Shown one piece after another: positions 19,009 to 28,149 of a DNA stretch of 64,000 bases. A model generated the notes under the pieces. It made no database searches. It was given only the letters and a program-made list of their open reading frames with translations, and had not been told where the DNA came from. The stretch is from MPNP01 sp026709725 (GTDB lineage: Bacteria; Pseudomonadota; Alphaproteobacteria; Rhodobacterales; Rhodobacteraceae): contig OZ241384.1 of the NCBI GenBank assembly GCA_965200805.1, positions 434,001-498,000 of the forward strand. Direction: 5' to 3'. The translations under genes and the position numbers were made by a program. Positions within the stretch are counted from its first letter, which is position 1. Each line of letters begins with the position of its first letter.

Positions 19009-19788
19009 ATGGAGCCACATGTGCCGGACGCATACACTGTCAAGGTCGTCCCCTGCCTCTCGGACAACTACGCCTACATCATTCATTCCAGCCAAACGGG
19101 CGGGACAGCACTCGTCGACGCACCGGAGGCCGACCCGATTGTGTCCGCCTTGCGGCAGGAGGGGTGGACGCTTGATACAATCCTGATTACGCACCATCAT
19201 GATGACCATATACAGGGGATTGAGCAACTCAGAAACGAATTTGATGTTACGGTTATCGGACATGACAGGGATCGGCGGCGTCTGCCGACGCTGGACCGGG
19301 AGGTTGCAGATGGCAGCACATTCGACCTTTGCGGCATGACCGCCTCGGTCATCGATGTCTCCGGTCACACTGTCGGGCATATCGCCTACATCATCCCCGG
19401 AGCGGCATTTACGGCTGATTCACTCATGGCGCTGGGGTGCGGGCGCGTGTTCGAGGGAACACCGCCAATGATGTGGGCAAGTCTCCAAAAACTCGCCTGT
19501 CTGCCCGACAGCACCCTGATTTATTCAGGGCATGAATACACGCTGGCAAACGGCGAGTTTGCCCTGACCATCGAGCCTGATAATGCCGAGCTTGTGGACC
19601 GGATGGCTGATATACGGGAGAAACGGTCAGGGAACCTTCCGACGGTCCCCACCACACTGGCACTTGAAAAGGCCACGAACCCTTTCCTGCGCGCGGCACT
19701 GCCGGAAGTCAAGGACCGTGTCGGTATGGCAAACGCATCGGATGCCGAGGTTTTTGCCGAGATCCGGAAACGCAAGGACCGGTTTTAG
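19009..19788 (+). CDS. gloB: Hydroxyacylglutathione hydrolase (glyoxalase II)
   Basis: 259 residues, normal length. It is a metallo-beta-lactamase fold enzyme that hydrolyses S-lactoylglutathione, finishing methylglyoxal detoxification. Landmarks are PCLSDNYAYIIH, the metal motif THHHDDHIQG near residue 61, SGHTVGHIAY, DSLMALGCGRVFEGT and YSGHEYTLAN. It starts 23 bp from the divergent methyltransferase, leaving almost no room for two promoters. No ribosome site precedes ATG 19009; GTG 19021 is an alternative. Confidence 0.94.
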   Translation: MEPHVPDAYTVKVVPCLSDNYAYIIHSSQTGGTALVDAPEADPIVSALRQEGWTLDTILITHHHDDHIQGIEQLRNEFDVTVIGHDRDRRRLPTLDREVADGSTFDLCGMTASVIDVSGHTVGHIAYIIPGAAFTADSLMALGCGRVFEGTPPMMWASLQKLACLPDSTLIYSGHEYTLANGEFALTIEPDNAELVDRMADIREKRSGNLPTVPTTLALEKATNPFLRAALPEVKDRVGMANASDAEVFAEIRKRKDRF

Positions 19789-19940
19789 GAATGTTCGGGG
19801 CACCGTCAATTGACCTTCGCAGGCCGGCATGGAAAGATTTTTCGGCATAAACCTTGATTCGGAAGTCATTGCCCCCTACCATCAACAGGGTGCGTGGCTG
19901 ATCCCGGTTGCCCGCTCGCAGATCTGGATGGAGTTTGGCT

Positions 19941-22277
19941 TTGCCTAAGATATCACAGTCACTGGCGAACGCGATCAATGAGGTCTACGGAATCGCCAGA
20001 CAGTTCAATCATGACTACATGACTCTCGAACATCTGTTGCTGGCCCTCACCATTGATACCGATGCCAGAGAGGCCATCAAGGCCTGTGGAGTTGATCCGG
20101 ACAAAATCCGGGAACGGGTCATGGCCAATTTCAACAACGGGGAAAAGGCAGGCCCCGAAGGCGAGCAGGGCGAGGATGGGGAGACCACAACCATCCCACC
20201 AACCGTGTCTGTGGAGAATGTCATCAACCGGGCAACATTTCACGTCCTGTCCGCACGACGGACTGAAGAGGTCACCGGAATCAACGTCCTGATTGCCATG
20301 TATTCGGAGACCAGGAGCAAGGCGGTCCTGATTCTCAAGGAATTCGATCTTTCACGCTATGACCTCACCCGATATGTCGCCCATGGGATCGCGAAACAGT
20401 CCGGCCCGGATGTGCCTCAGGAAGCCGTCAGTGACGCTGATGACAAGGAAGGCGAGCGGACGCGTTCACGGAGCAGAACCAAGAAATCCCCTCTCGCTCT
20501 TTACTGTGTTGATCTGAATGCCAAGGCCCGCGAGGGCCGCACTGATCCCCTGATCGGCCGAAAGGGAGAAGTCCAGCGCTGCTTTCAGACACTGCTCAGA
20601 AGAAACAAGAACAATCCGCTTCTGGTTGGAGATCCGGGTGTTGGCAAGACCTCGATTGTTGAAGGGATCGCCCGTATGGTGGAATCCGGCGATGTGCCCG
20701 AAAAAATCCAGGATCTGACATTCTTCAGCCTTGAACTTGGCACCCTGCTGGCCGGAACCCGCTATCGGGGTGATTTCGAGGAACGGCTGACAAAGGTCAT
20801 CAAGGCCATCAAGAAAAAACAGAACGCTGTTCTTTTCATCGATGAGGTCCACACACTGGTCGGTGCCGGATCAGCGGGCGGAGGTTCAATGGATGCGTCG
20901 AATATCCTGAAACCCAGCCTTCAGGATGGCAGTCTCAGATGCATTGGCTCAACAACCTACAAGGAATACAAACAGTATTTCGAACGTGATCGGGCTCTGT
21001 CACGGCGCTTCCAGAAAATTGACGTCCCGGAGCCGACAGATGAGGAAACCATCAGGATTCTCAAAGGTTTGCGAAAACGGTTCGAAGAGCACCACATGGT
21101 GCGGTTCACCGATGATGCCCTCCGGACAACTGTCGAACTCACGGCACGTTATGTAAGCAACCGCAAATTTCCTGACAAGGCGATTGATGTGATTGATGAA
21201 GCGGGGGCTTCCCAGCAGCTGGTGACGGGGCGCGCCCGTCGCAAAACCATCCGCGGCAAGGAGATCGAGAATGTCATTGCCAAAATAGCCCGCATCCCGC
21301 CCAAGCAGCTGTCAAAATCGGATTCAGCCCTGCTGAATGACCTCGAAGACAATCTCAAACTTGTGGTCTTTGGTCAGGATCCGGCCATTGATGCCCTGAC
21401 CGGAGCCATAAAACTCAGTCGCGCCGGTCTCCGGGAGCCGGAAAAACCGATCGGCTCATACCTCTTCGCCGGACCGACGGGCGTCGGCAAGACCGAGGTG
21501 GCGCGGCAATTGTCACAGACTCTCGGCGCAAAACTCATCCGCTTTGATATGAGTGAATACATGGAGCGGCACACAGTCTCGCGTCTGGTTGGTGCTCCGC
21601 CGGGCTATGTCGGATTCGACCAGGGCGGAATACTGACTGATGGCGTTGACGAGAATCCCCACTGCGTCATCCTCTTTGATGAGATCGAGAAAGCGCATCC
21701 CGAAGTCTCGAACATCCTTCTCCAGGTCATGGATTACGGCAAGCTGACGGATCACAATGGCCGGGAAGTGGATTTCCGGAACACCATCCTGATCCTGACG
21801 ACCAACGCCGGTGCTGTCGAACAGTCCCGCGCGGCTCTCGGATTTGCCCGTGATCGTCGAGAGGGGGAGGACCTCAAGGCAATTGAAACCCTGTTTCCGC
21901 CGGAGTTCCGCAACCGGCTTGATGCGATCATCAGCTTTGCCCCGCTGGAGGAAGAGACCGTTATCAGGGTTGTTGAGAAATTCATCATCCAGCTTGAGGG
22001 GCAGCTGATCGAGCGGAATGTCAGCATCACCATCAGCGAGGAGGCCGCTCTCTGGATGGCCCGCGAAGGCTATGACGGCACAATGGGTGCACGCCCACTG
22101 GCCCGATTGATTCAGGAGAAGGTCAAACAACCACTGGCCGACGAAATCCTCTTCGGCAAACTCAGGAAGGGCGGAACTGTGACCATCAATCTGGTGGATG
22201 ACGATCTCGAATTCAGCATCGAACCCCACAGGAAGAAGCGTCTGCCTGTCGGAAAGGTCCCCCTTCTGTCCAGATAG
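19941..22277 (+). CDS. clpA: ATP-dependent Clp protease ATP-binding subunit ClpA
   Basis: 778 residues from TTG 19941, which has ATGGAG about seven bases upstream; TTG 19908 is open too but unsupported. The N-domain has two Clp repeats (YMTLEHLLLALT; ATFHVLSARR). The first AAA module has Walker A GDPGVGKTS near residue 230 and the second GPTGVGKTE near 511. There is no long middle coiled coil, which separates it from ClpB. RLDAIISFAPL and ARPLARLIQEKVKQPLADEILFG are typical C-terminal motifs. It unfolds substrates for ClpP. A clpS gene, often just upstream in related genomes, is not present here. Confidence 0.95.
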   Translation: MPKISQSLANAINEVYGIARQFNHDYMTLEHLLLALTIDTDAREAIKACGVDPDKIRERVMANFNNGEKAGPEGEQGEDGETTTIPPTVSVENVINRATFHVLSARRTEEVTGINVLIAMYSETRSKAVLILKEFDLSRYDLTRYVAHGIAKQSGPDVPQEAVSDADDKEGERTRSRSRTKKSPLALYCVDLNAKAREGRTDPLIGRKGEVQRCFQTLLRRNKNNPLLVGDPGVGKTSIVEGIARMVESGDVPEKIQDLTFFSLELGTLLAGTRYRGDFEERLTKVIKAIKKKQNAVLFIDEVHTLVGAGSAGGGSMDASNILKPSLQDGSLRCIGSTTYKEYKQYFERDRALSRRFQKIDVPEPTDEETIRILKGLRKRFEEHHMVRFTDDALRTTVELTARYVSNRKFPDKAIDVIDEAGASQQLVTGRARRKTIRGKEIENVIAKIARIPPKQLSKSDSALLNDLEDNLKLVVFGQDPAIDALTGAIKLSRAGLREPEKPIGSYLFAGPTGVGKTEVARQLSQTLGAKLIRFDMSEYMERHTVSRLVGAPPGYVGFDQGGILTDGVDENPHCVILFDEIEKAHPEVSNILLQVMDYGKLTDHNGREVDFRNTILILTTNAGAVEQSRAALGFARDRREGEDLKAIETLFPPEFRNRLDAIISFAPLEEETVIRVVEKFIIQLEGQLIERNVSITISEEAALWMAREGYDGTMGARPLARLIQEKVKQPLADEILFGKLRKGGTVTINLVDDDLEFSIEPHRKKRLPVGKVPLLSR

Positions 22278-22413
22278 AGGGCACGCCATCTGCCCGGGAA
22301 CCTGCTGACGGCGATCAGGATGCGGTCCGGCGCTGTGGTTCCATGCGGACCCCCCTTGAAGACATCAGTCACACGAATCCTCCACCGGCAGCAGCCAGGA
22401 CTCACGGTTGCAT
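22278..22413. other. Short spacer, nothing recognised
   Basis: Lies between the clpA stop and the decayed HipA reading frame. No gene or clear terminator is visible. Confidence 0.4.
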
Positions 22414-22935
22414 TCACCCCGCCCGCCAACCGACAGCAACCGCTCTTTTGAAGCCATCAGCGACAATCCCCGACCCCGGCACCATCGCACTCTGCTGGCA
22501 ATACACAGGGAAGAGTGAACGAGGCGGGTACACCACCCGGAGTCTCCGGGGCCCTGCCGCACTGCCGGAACGCAGCCCGGCAAATTCTCCAAACGCGACA
22601 GGATCTCTCAAGGTCAATCCATCGCGTTTTCCATTGAGACTCATCCGGTGTCGGGAGGTCCGGGTGCCATGCGGATTGTCGCTGCAGACTGCATCGAAAG
22701 CCGGTGCGAGATGCCACTCACCCTCCCTGTCCATGACAAATCCGATATTCTTGACATGGTCATCCTGGTTGCGGGCAAGGATGCTGAACAGTGCACGGCG
22801 CACCCGTTGTTCGACATCCTCGGTCGGCAGGGCGGGAGATTGGATCGTCTGCAATGCCTGCTCACGGGAATACGCGCCCGGCAGTTTGAAATCGAAATCC
22901 ATGCTGCATCTGATAAGGGCAGTGCCCGCTGACAA
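22414..22935 (-). pseudogene. HipA-like kinase, C-terminal fragment
   Basis: The first ~115 residues match the C-terminal half of HipA toxin kinases: MDFDFKLPGAYSREQAL, then ARNQDDHVKNIGFVMD with the catalytic Asp-His-x-x-Asn, then APAFDAVCSDNPHG and MSLNGKRDGLTL. The N-terminal lobe and ATP-binding loop are missing. After PVAFGEFAG the reading frame turns into unrelated low-similarity sequence, so the 3' end looks frame-shifted or truncated as well. A hairpin and a 149-bp mobile element lie immediately upstream. A non-functional remnant of a HipBA toxin-antitoxin locus is the best reading. Confidence 0.75.
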
Positions 22936-22936
22936 C

Positions 22937-22980
22937 GGCCTTTGACGTCAGGTCATCGGATGACGATGATGTCAAAGGCC
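22937..22980. terminator. Long hairpin with T-rich tail, terminator-like
   Basis: GGCCTTTGACGTCA pairs with TGATGTCAAAGGCC (one mismatch), and the interior GTCATC/GATGAC extends the stem. On the plus strand it is followed by TTTATGTTT. It stands just downstream of the original vapC stop (minus strand), where a terminator would be expected; its outer arm AAAGGCCTTTGA also encodes the original last codons of vapC. Confidence 0.5.
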
Positions 22981-22989
22981 TTTATGTTT

Positions 22990-23138
22990 AGGGATTGTAT
23001 ACTTAAGTTGACAGGAATCAAAATACCCGATGATATCCAAGCACTTGAAGTATCAATGAAATATCTGGCAAAGTTTGTTGCAACAAACTGATTTACTTGA
23101 ACCAATTTAGATTCTGTCAACCAGTCGATATAATCCCC
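22990..23138. mobile_element. 149-bp MITE-like element, copy 1 (8-bp TSD TTATGTTT)
   Basis: The left end AGGGATTGTATACTTAAGTT pairs imperfectly with the reverse complement of the right end (GGGGATTATATCGACTGGTT), both followed by GACAG, giving 25-bp terminal inverted repeats. Identical 8-bp TTATGTTT flank it at 22982-22989 and 23139-23146. It has exactly the same length as the copy at 29980-30128 and is about 80% identical by eye, with the right half almost unchanged. No gene is inside. It sits in the last codons of vapC, changing the end from KHKGL to KHKGIISTG. Confidence 0.9.
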
Positions 23139-23551
23139 TTATGTTTCATGTTCGCCCAAACCCTGTCAGCGGTCACGACAGGTTCATTCCGACTGATTGC
23201 CGTCGCCAGACAAGAACGATCAGCAAGGCTAAGCCCGTATTCATGATTCAGTTGTATGAGCGAGCCGGCAAGAAATGCGATCTCCTGGTCAACCGGAATG
23301 ACATCGAGGTCGAAGCTCCGAAGGGTTGAGGTCGCTTCATCCTCTGGCACCCGGACCTGAATCAGCTTCCCGAAGACTTCACCAAAATTGGCAGCACTGA
23401 TCGCACCATCCGCAAGTGCCCCTTCTGTTGTTTCAGACCCTGGTTCGTCCTGCAGCAGTGCAAGAAGTGCTGATGCATCAATGATCGTCGTCGTGCAGCC
23501 CGGTCTGGAACTGAAGTCGTTCGCGGCCTGCTTCGCCCCGTCGGTCTGCAA
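23117..23551 (-). CDS. VapC-like PIN-domain toxin, 3' end altered by mobile element
   Basis: The PIN fold is clear: TIIDASALLALLQDEPG with the first Asp, AANFGEVFGKL with Glu, LSLADRSCLATA with Asp and VVTADRVWANM with Asp, the four acidic metal ligands of VapC-type RNases. The only in-frame ATG (23551) is ~22 codons before the PIN start. The usual position reads ACG ACG ACG ATC ATT, so an original ATG may have been lost to ACG. The last residues (IISTG) come from the MITE; without it the gene would end KHKGL. The toxin gene overlaps the antitoxin candidate upstream. Activity is uncertain. Confidence 0.8.
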   Translation of the reverse strand: MQTDGAKQAANDFSSRPGCTTTIIDASALLALLQDEPGSETTEGALADGAISAANFGEVFGKLIQVRVPEDEATSTLRSFDLDVIPVDQEIAFLAGSLIQLNHEYGLSLADRSCLATAISRNEPVVTADRVWANMKHKGIISTG

Positions 23552-23723
23552 TCAGTTTCTCGGAAAGCGATTTCCTGCATCCCGGATACTTTCGCAGGCT
23601 CTTCTGTGCGCGCAGTACCGCCTCTTCCATTGGTCGAACCCGAAGCTCGCCCTTTACTGCCGGCAGCAGGGGTGATGGCACGGGGGATGCCAGTCCCCAT
23701 GTCACGACCAGCATCCCCGCCAT
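23478..23723 (-). pseudogene. Antitoxin partner of VapC, C-terminal half recognisable
   Basis: Residues GELRVRPMEEAV, then RAQKSLRKYPGCRKSLSEKL and IADRRGEAGRE match the tail of AbrB/MazE-type antitoxins that pair with this VapC group (SL.DELIADRRAEA-like ending). An N-terminal swapped-hairpin DNA-binding domain is not recognisable upstream (MAGMLVVTWGLASPVPSPLL). The reading frame also runs on past the usual end to HDDDH, overlapping vapC. It may be a damaged antitoxin or a diverged one. Start is a guess (ATG 23723, 23714 or 23630). Confidence 0.45.
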
Positions 23724-23982
23724 CACCCTTGCCGACCGTCTGCCGGAGCCAGTTCCCTGGTCGCGGGAGCGGGTCACGGATGACCGGGGTGCACCCCATC
23801 GGATGATGGACATGATGGGGGCCGAGCATCACCTCCGATGAACACTTTGGGGATGAATACGGCAGTCCGGGCTGCCTGTTGGCGGTATGGCTGGCAGTCG
23901 TCCATTTCCTGCCCTAAAATGACCGTGTGACAAGTCATCGACACCGTCACTGTGGCCACCAGCATCTTCAGGGGGGATCAGC
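23724..23982. other. Spacer upstream of the second sugar-ABC operon
   Basis: No gene recognised. It should hold the promoter of the plus-strand ATPase gene; no confident -35/-10 pair was found. Confidence 0.35.
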
Positions 23983-25068
23983 ATGTCGGGCGTTTCACTG
24001 GAAAGAATCGACAAGCGGTTTGGTTCTTTCAGGGTTCTGCAGGACATTGACCTGTCGATCAAGCCGGGCGAGTTCGTCTCATTCGTCGGACCATCCGGAT
24101 CGGGCAAATCAACACTGTTGCGGATTATTGCTGGCCTGGAAGCGCCGACATCAGGACAGATTCGTATCGGAGGGGCAGATGTGACCCGCGCTGAACCCGT
24201 CGATCGCGGCGTGGCAATGGTGTTCCAGAATTACGCACTTTATCCGCATATGAGCGTGTATGAGAATATCGCTTTTCCGTTGCGAACCCTGAAAACGTCG
24301 CGGGGAAAGATTGATGCCAAAGTTCATGAGACGGCCAAAATCCTGCGTCTTGAGGACCGCCTGTCCCACAAACCCGCCGCGCTTTCAGGGGGACAGCGTC
24401 AACGGGTGGCAATCGGTCGTGCCATTGTTCGGGATCCGGATGTGTTTCTTTTTGATGAGCCCCTTTCCAATCTTGATGCTTCACTGCGCAGTGAAATGCG
24501 CCTGGAGATTGGCGATCTGCATGCCCGGCTCGAATCGACAATGATCTATGTCACCCATGATCAGGTCGAGGCCATGACGATGTCGGATCGGATTGCTGTG
24601 CTCAACGGCGGCAGGATTGAGCAGTTTGATGCCCCGATGGCGCTTTATCATCGACCGTGCAGCCGGTTCGTGGCGGATTTCATCGGACATCCGGCCATGA
24701 ACATGTTGCCCGCACGCCTGTCGGCAGCGGATGAGGACCGGATTGATCTGAATTGCGAGGGGCTTGACCTGATCATCCCGGTTCAGGCCCCGGACAGTGC
24801 CCGTGTGGGGGATGACCTGACCCTTGGCATCCGGCCCGAGCATGTCACCCCGGCACGTGATGGTGTTGCAGCACGGGTCCGCATGATCGAACAGTTGGGT
24901 GCCAATACCATCGCCCATTGTGACACCCTCATGGGCAACCGGCTGACAGCCAGCATTCAAGGAGACTTTGCGGCCGAGCGAGGATCAAAAATCTGGTTGC
25001 ACTTTGATCCGGTGCATGGGCATGCTTTTTCCAGGGACGGTATTGCATTTCGCCGAACTGCCATCTGA
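23983..25068 (+). CDS. ABC transporter ATP-binding protein (UgpC/MsmK type)
   Basis: 361 residues with GGGGGGA before the ATG. Walker A GPSGSGKST, Q-loop VFQNYALYPHM, signature LSGGQRQRVAIGRA, Walker B VFLFDEPLSNLD and VTHDQ are intact, and the C-terminus is a TOBE domain (IRPEHVTPARDG). It is followed 20 bp later by a Gfo/Idh/MocA dehydrogenase. The matching binding protein and permeases lie 5-10 kb downstream at 30896-33978, on the far side of an accessory insertion. That the two parts form one importer is inferred from complementarity: this ATPase has no membrane partner next to it, and the other part lacks an ATPase. Confidence 0.92.
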   Translation: MSGVSLERIDKRFGSFRVLQDIDLSIKPGEFVSFVGPSGSGKSTLLRIIAGLEAPTSGQIRIGGADVTRAEPVDRGVAMVFQNYALYPHMSVYENIAFPLRTLKTSRGKIDAKVHETAKILRLEDRLSHKPAALSGGQRQRVAIGRAIVRDPDVFLFDEPLSNLDASLRSEMRLEIGDLHARLESTMIYVTHDQVEAMTMSDRIAVLNGGRIEQFDAPMALYHRPCSRFVADFIGHPAMNMLPARLSAADEDRIDLNCEGLDLIIPVQAPDSARVGDDLTLGIRPEHVTPARDGVAARVRMIEQLGANTIAHCDTLMGNRLTASIQGDFAAERGSKIWLHFDPVHGHAFSRDGIAFRRTAI

Positions 25069-25088
25069 CATGAAGCAAGGGAGATGTT

Positions 25089-26234
25089 GTGCGCGTTGCA
25101 TTGAGTGGCGTCGGACTGCGCGCAGTCACAGTGCTGAATTTTATGCGAGACGTTGACCCCGACCTCGCTGTCGTCGGGTATTACGATCCCGAACCCGCAC
25201 ATCTTGACAAGCTTGAGCCGGGCATTCCCGGTTTTGCGTCCGTTGCTGAAATGATCGACAGGACCGCCCCCGATCTCTTCTATGTCGCATCACCCAACCA
25301 TGCCCATCTTGAACAGATCAGGACCGGGCTTGAATCCGGGGTGCGGGTCTTCTCGGAAAAGCCGGTTGTCATCTCGATGGAGCAGACATGGGCCCTGGTC
25401 AGACTTCTGGCTGACCACGGCCCCGACTCGGTTCTCGTTGGCATGGTCATCCGATTCTCGGATCATCTGAAGGATATCAAAGATGCCATGGCCGACAATC
25501 GTCTGGGCAAGATCGTATCAATTGAGGCAAATGAGCACATCTGTCCCGGACACGGTGCCTATTTTATGCGTGACTGGCGGCGGCACAGCGCACAATCGGG
25601 CGGCTTCATGCTTGAGAAATGCTGTCATGATCTTGATTTCTACATGGAAATTGCCGGTGCACGCCCACTCCGTGTCGCGAGTTTTGGAGGGCGTGACATG
25701 TTCACCCCTGGCAACGCTCCTGATGATCTTGCATCGATTCTTGATTATTCGAAGACACCAACGGGGAATGCCCCGACGGATCCGTATACATCCGATGGCG
25801 ACATCATTGACCATCAGGCAGCGCTGATGGAATTTGAGAACAGGGTGTCGATGACGTTTCACACAACACTGAACGCACCCAACGAGCAGCGCCGCTTTTG
25901 TATCTTTGGAACCGAAGGGATGGCTGAAGGGGATTTTCATGGTGGCTACCTGCGCTTCACGAGCCGCAACAATACATATCCGGAATGGGAAAAGGCCTAC
26001 ACGATCCGCGGCAGTGATCCAGGGCACTATGGGGCGGACTTCCGAATGGCCGCAGCGATCATGGCGCATTTCAAGGACGTTGATCGTGAATTGCCGGTCT
26101 CCGTTACAGACGCAATCGAAGCTGGTATTGTGGCTCTTGCACTTGACGAATCCCGTCTTCACGGCGGGATTGTGAATCTTGGGGAAACCTGGGAACGGCT
26201 TGATCGCATATGCGGAAGAAAGCCGGTTTCATGA
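25089..26234 (+). CDS. Gfo/Idh/MocA family oxidoreductase
   Basis: 381 residues from GTG 25089 with GGGAG upstream. The Rossmann start VALSGVGLRAVTVLNFM is followed by YVASPNHAHLEQIRTGLESG, and FSEKPVV carries the catalytic EKP motif of the family. The C-terminal sheet domain includes GGFMLEKCCHDLDFYM with the conserved His. Such NAD(P)-dependent enzymes oxidise sugars or inositols and commonly sit beside sugar ABC importers, as here. Substrate unknown. Confidence 0.9.
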   Translation: MRVALSGVGLRAVTVLNFMRDVDPDLAVVGYYDPEPAHLDKLEPGIPGFASVAEMIDRTAPDLFYVASPNHAHLEQIRTGLESGVRVFSEKPVVISMEQTWALVRLLADHGPDSVLVGMVIRFSDHLKDIKDAMADNRLGKIVSIEANEHICPGHGAYFMRDWRRHSAQSGGFMLEKCCHDLDFYMEIAGARPLRVASFGGRDMFTPGNAPDDLASILDYSKTPTGNAPTDPYTSDGDIIDHQAALMEFENRVSMTFHTTLNAPNEQRRFCIFGTEGMAEGDFHGGYLRFTSRNNTYPEWEKAYTIRGSDPGHYGADFRMAAAIMAHFKDVDRELPVSVTDAIEAGIVALALDESRLHGGIVNLGETWERLDRICGRKPVS

Positions 26235-26680
26235 GAGACTGCAACCGTCGCAACCGGAGGAAGCCACCGTTCTGTCCGTAACCCGCAGAACATCTTGCGG
26301 CGGCGGCAAGTGCAGGAGAATCCCGCATGACGGAAACCCAACATGCGCACGATACTCCAGACAGACGAAGCACGGGGTTCCGGTCCAGCAAGGACAGGTC
26401 ACAAAAGGAGACTTCGTGATCCCGGAGACAAAAGCGTTGGCAACAGGTCTCAACAGACCCGCTGCCGCATCCCGAGACCGGCAAACTCGGCCTTGATCAT
26501 GACTGACGACTTCCGCTCGGCAAGAATTCCCTGCCACTCTGCCGGTGGTCCTGGAGCACACCCTGATGGCATGACGACCGGAATCGATCATTCCGGTCGC
26601 GCTGGATCGGTCCGGGAATGGTGTCTGGTGCTGCCTGCAGAGCAGGGCAACTCATCATTACGGCTGGTATCAGGGATACG
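26235..26680. other. Non-coding stretch before an inverted-repeat element
   Basis: About 450 bp with short open frames only; none resembles a known protein or carries a convincing ribosome site. It could be decayed DNA from the accessory insertion that separates the two halves of the sugar-ABC operon. Confidence 0.4.
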
Positions 26681-27162
26681 GGGATTGTCCCGCTCTCTGT
26701 TGAAACTTCACTGAGCGGTGCCGCCTCATCCGCTGCATTCATGCGACGCCCCGCCCCTGTTCAATCTGTGACATCCGACGGCACCGCACCAGGGCCTCCC
26801 TGAGGATGGGGATCTGCCTCCAGCCCTTCAGACGCCGGAACCCCTTCCGGGCTTCAGGCATTACCGCCGCTGTCCAGCGCAGGGCCATCCTCGCGTCCCC
26901 CGTCCCGTTCATCATCGGCCGGATGACGACCCCTGGGAGCCGCAATGCCTGTGGCGAGGCGGACATGTGCGAGGCTCTCTCGGGATCGGCAGAGGCGGCG
27001 GCGGGTGATCCCGCCGGGGGCGTGGCATCGGCATCCGACTGTGGGACAGATGGTGTCATGGTGCTGCTTCCCTTCAGGGTTTCAGGACACCCCGGGCCCC
27101 ACATCTCAGGGAGAGGCAGCACCCCCCTGATTCAGGGTTTCAACAGAGAGCGGGACGATCCC
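26681..27162. mobile_element. Inverted-repeat-bounded remnant with transposase-like tail
   Basis: Twenty-six-base inverted repeats with one mismatch bound this 482-bp segment: 26681-26706 (GGGATTGTCCCGCTCTCTGT, then TGAAAC) and 27137-27162. On the minus strand inside, RWTAAVMPEARKGFRRLKGW followed by RQIPILREAL reads like the C-terminal tail of a transposase, though I cannot name the family with confidence. No matching target duplication was found outside the repeats. It interrupts the DNA methylase reading frame just after DPPFNKGR. A shrunken insertion sequence is the likely explanation. Confidence 0.55.
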
Positions 27163-27292
27163 ATGAAGCCCTTCCCTTGTTGAACGGCGGATCCGTGGCG
27201 ATCAGGTCCACCGACTCCGAGTTCATGGCGCGGTGGAATTTTAGATTGTCACCATGAAAAAGTGTGCGGTTCTGCCAGTTTGGTTCAGTCAT
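27163..27292 (-). pseudogene. DNA methyltransferase, N-terminal fragment
   Basis: From ATG 27292 the frame reads MTEPNWQNRTLFHGDNLKFH, then RAMNSESVDLIATDPPFNKG and R. This is the start of a beta-class amino-methyltransferase with catalytic motif DPPF (normally followed by several hundred residues). After NKGR the frame runs into the inverted-repeat element and stops (TGA near 27142). The rest of the methylase was not found on either side. Its ATG overlaps the stop of the PD-(D/E)XK gene upstream by ATGA, visible once the IS at 27344-29629 is removed. Confidence 0.75.
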
Positions 27293-27343
27293 TTATTTTT
27301 CAAATCACTCACCATAATTCGATAAACAGTTTTATCTTTAACT
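27290..27343 (-). pseudogene. 3' end of the PD-(D/E)XK gene, cut off by the IS
   Basis: Reading through the target duplication CTTTAACT in the frame of the gene at 29630-29948 gives VKDKTVYRIMVSDLKNK then TGA, which overlaps the methylase ATG. These are the last residues of the interrupted gene. Confidence 0.7.
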
Positions 27344-27489
27344 GTAACTGCTCACCCCCATGATTCCGTCCTGATGCCGGGCCGCCCGCAGGCGCGGGCT
27401 TTTGGTTGCGGCGCGGTGATGGCGCCGGGCGGTTGACACCGTAGACGGATTTCGCTATCGACGGTCATCGTTAGCGACGGGGGCCGCCG

Positions 27490-28149
27490 GTGGGCTACTT
27501 TGGATCAAAGGCGACAAGCGGGCTGTGCCAGACGCTTCTGGGATTGTTTCCCCCGCACTGCACCTACGTGGAGACGCACCTTGGCGGCGGTGCCTTGATG
27601 AGGCGCAAGGCACCGGCGCTGCGCTCGGTCGGCATCGACCTAGACCGGCGCGCGCTGGACGGGTTCGCGTGCGGCTACCCGGTGGAGCTGGTGCACGGCT
27701 GCGCCCACACGTTTCTGGCCGCCTTCCCGTTCCGGGGGACGGAGCTGGTCTACAGCGACCCGCCGTACCTGCGGTCGACGCGCCTGTCGGACCGGCGCTA
27801 CCGTCACGACTACACCGAGGCCGACCACGCGGCCCTCCTTGAGCTGCTCAGGGGGCTGCCCTGCCAGGTGATGGTGTCGGGCCATCCCTCGGTGCTCTAC
27901 GATGGGATGCTTGAGGGCTGGCGGCGGGTCGCGCTTCAGGTGACGACCCGGGGTCGGGTGCGCACCGAGGTGGTGTGGCTCAACTTCGGGCCGGGCCGGA
28001 CGCACTGGCCCGGCCACGCCGGGCGGAACGCGACCGACCGGCAGCGTATCAGGCGCAAGGCCGCCCGCTGGGCGGAGGGCTACCGGAGGATGCCGCCGGC
28101 CGAGCGCCAGGCGGTGATGTCGGCGATCATGGCGGTGGAGGCGGAGTGA
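27490..28149 (+). CDS. DNA adenine methylase (D12 class), IS passenger
   Basis: 219 residues starting at GTG 27490 (GYFGSKATSGLCQTLLGLFP). YVETHLGGGALMRR corresponds to the SAM-binding motif (VEPFxGGGA in Dam) and YSDPPYL is the catalytic DPPY motif. Length is a little short for Dam-like enzymes, and the target-recognition part is compact. The stop TGA overlaps the transposase ATG by one base (TGATG), so the two are probably translated together. It may methylate DNA to time or protect transposition, or be host-derived cargo; the target site is unknown. Confidence 0.88.
   Translation: MGYFGSKATSGLCQTLLGLFPPHCTYVETHLGGGALMRRKAPALRSVGIDLDRRALDGFACGYPVELVHGCAHTFLAAFPFRGTELVYSDPPYLRSTRLSDRRYRHDYTEADHAALLELLRGLPCQVMVSGHPSVLYDGMLEGWRRVALQVTTRGRVRTEVVWLNFGPGRTHWPGHAGRNATDRQRIRRKAARWAEGYRRMPPAERQAVMSAIMAVEAE

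Noticed and set aside
26673..27170. Target duplication around the 26-bp inverted repeats
   Set aside because: The bases outside (GGGATACG and ATGAAGCC) do not match at 8 or 9 bases, so insertion by transposition is not proven.
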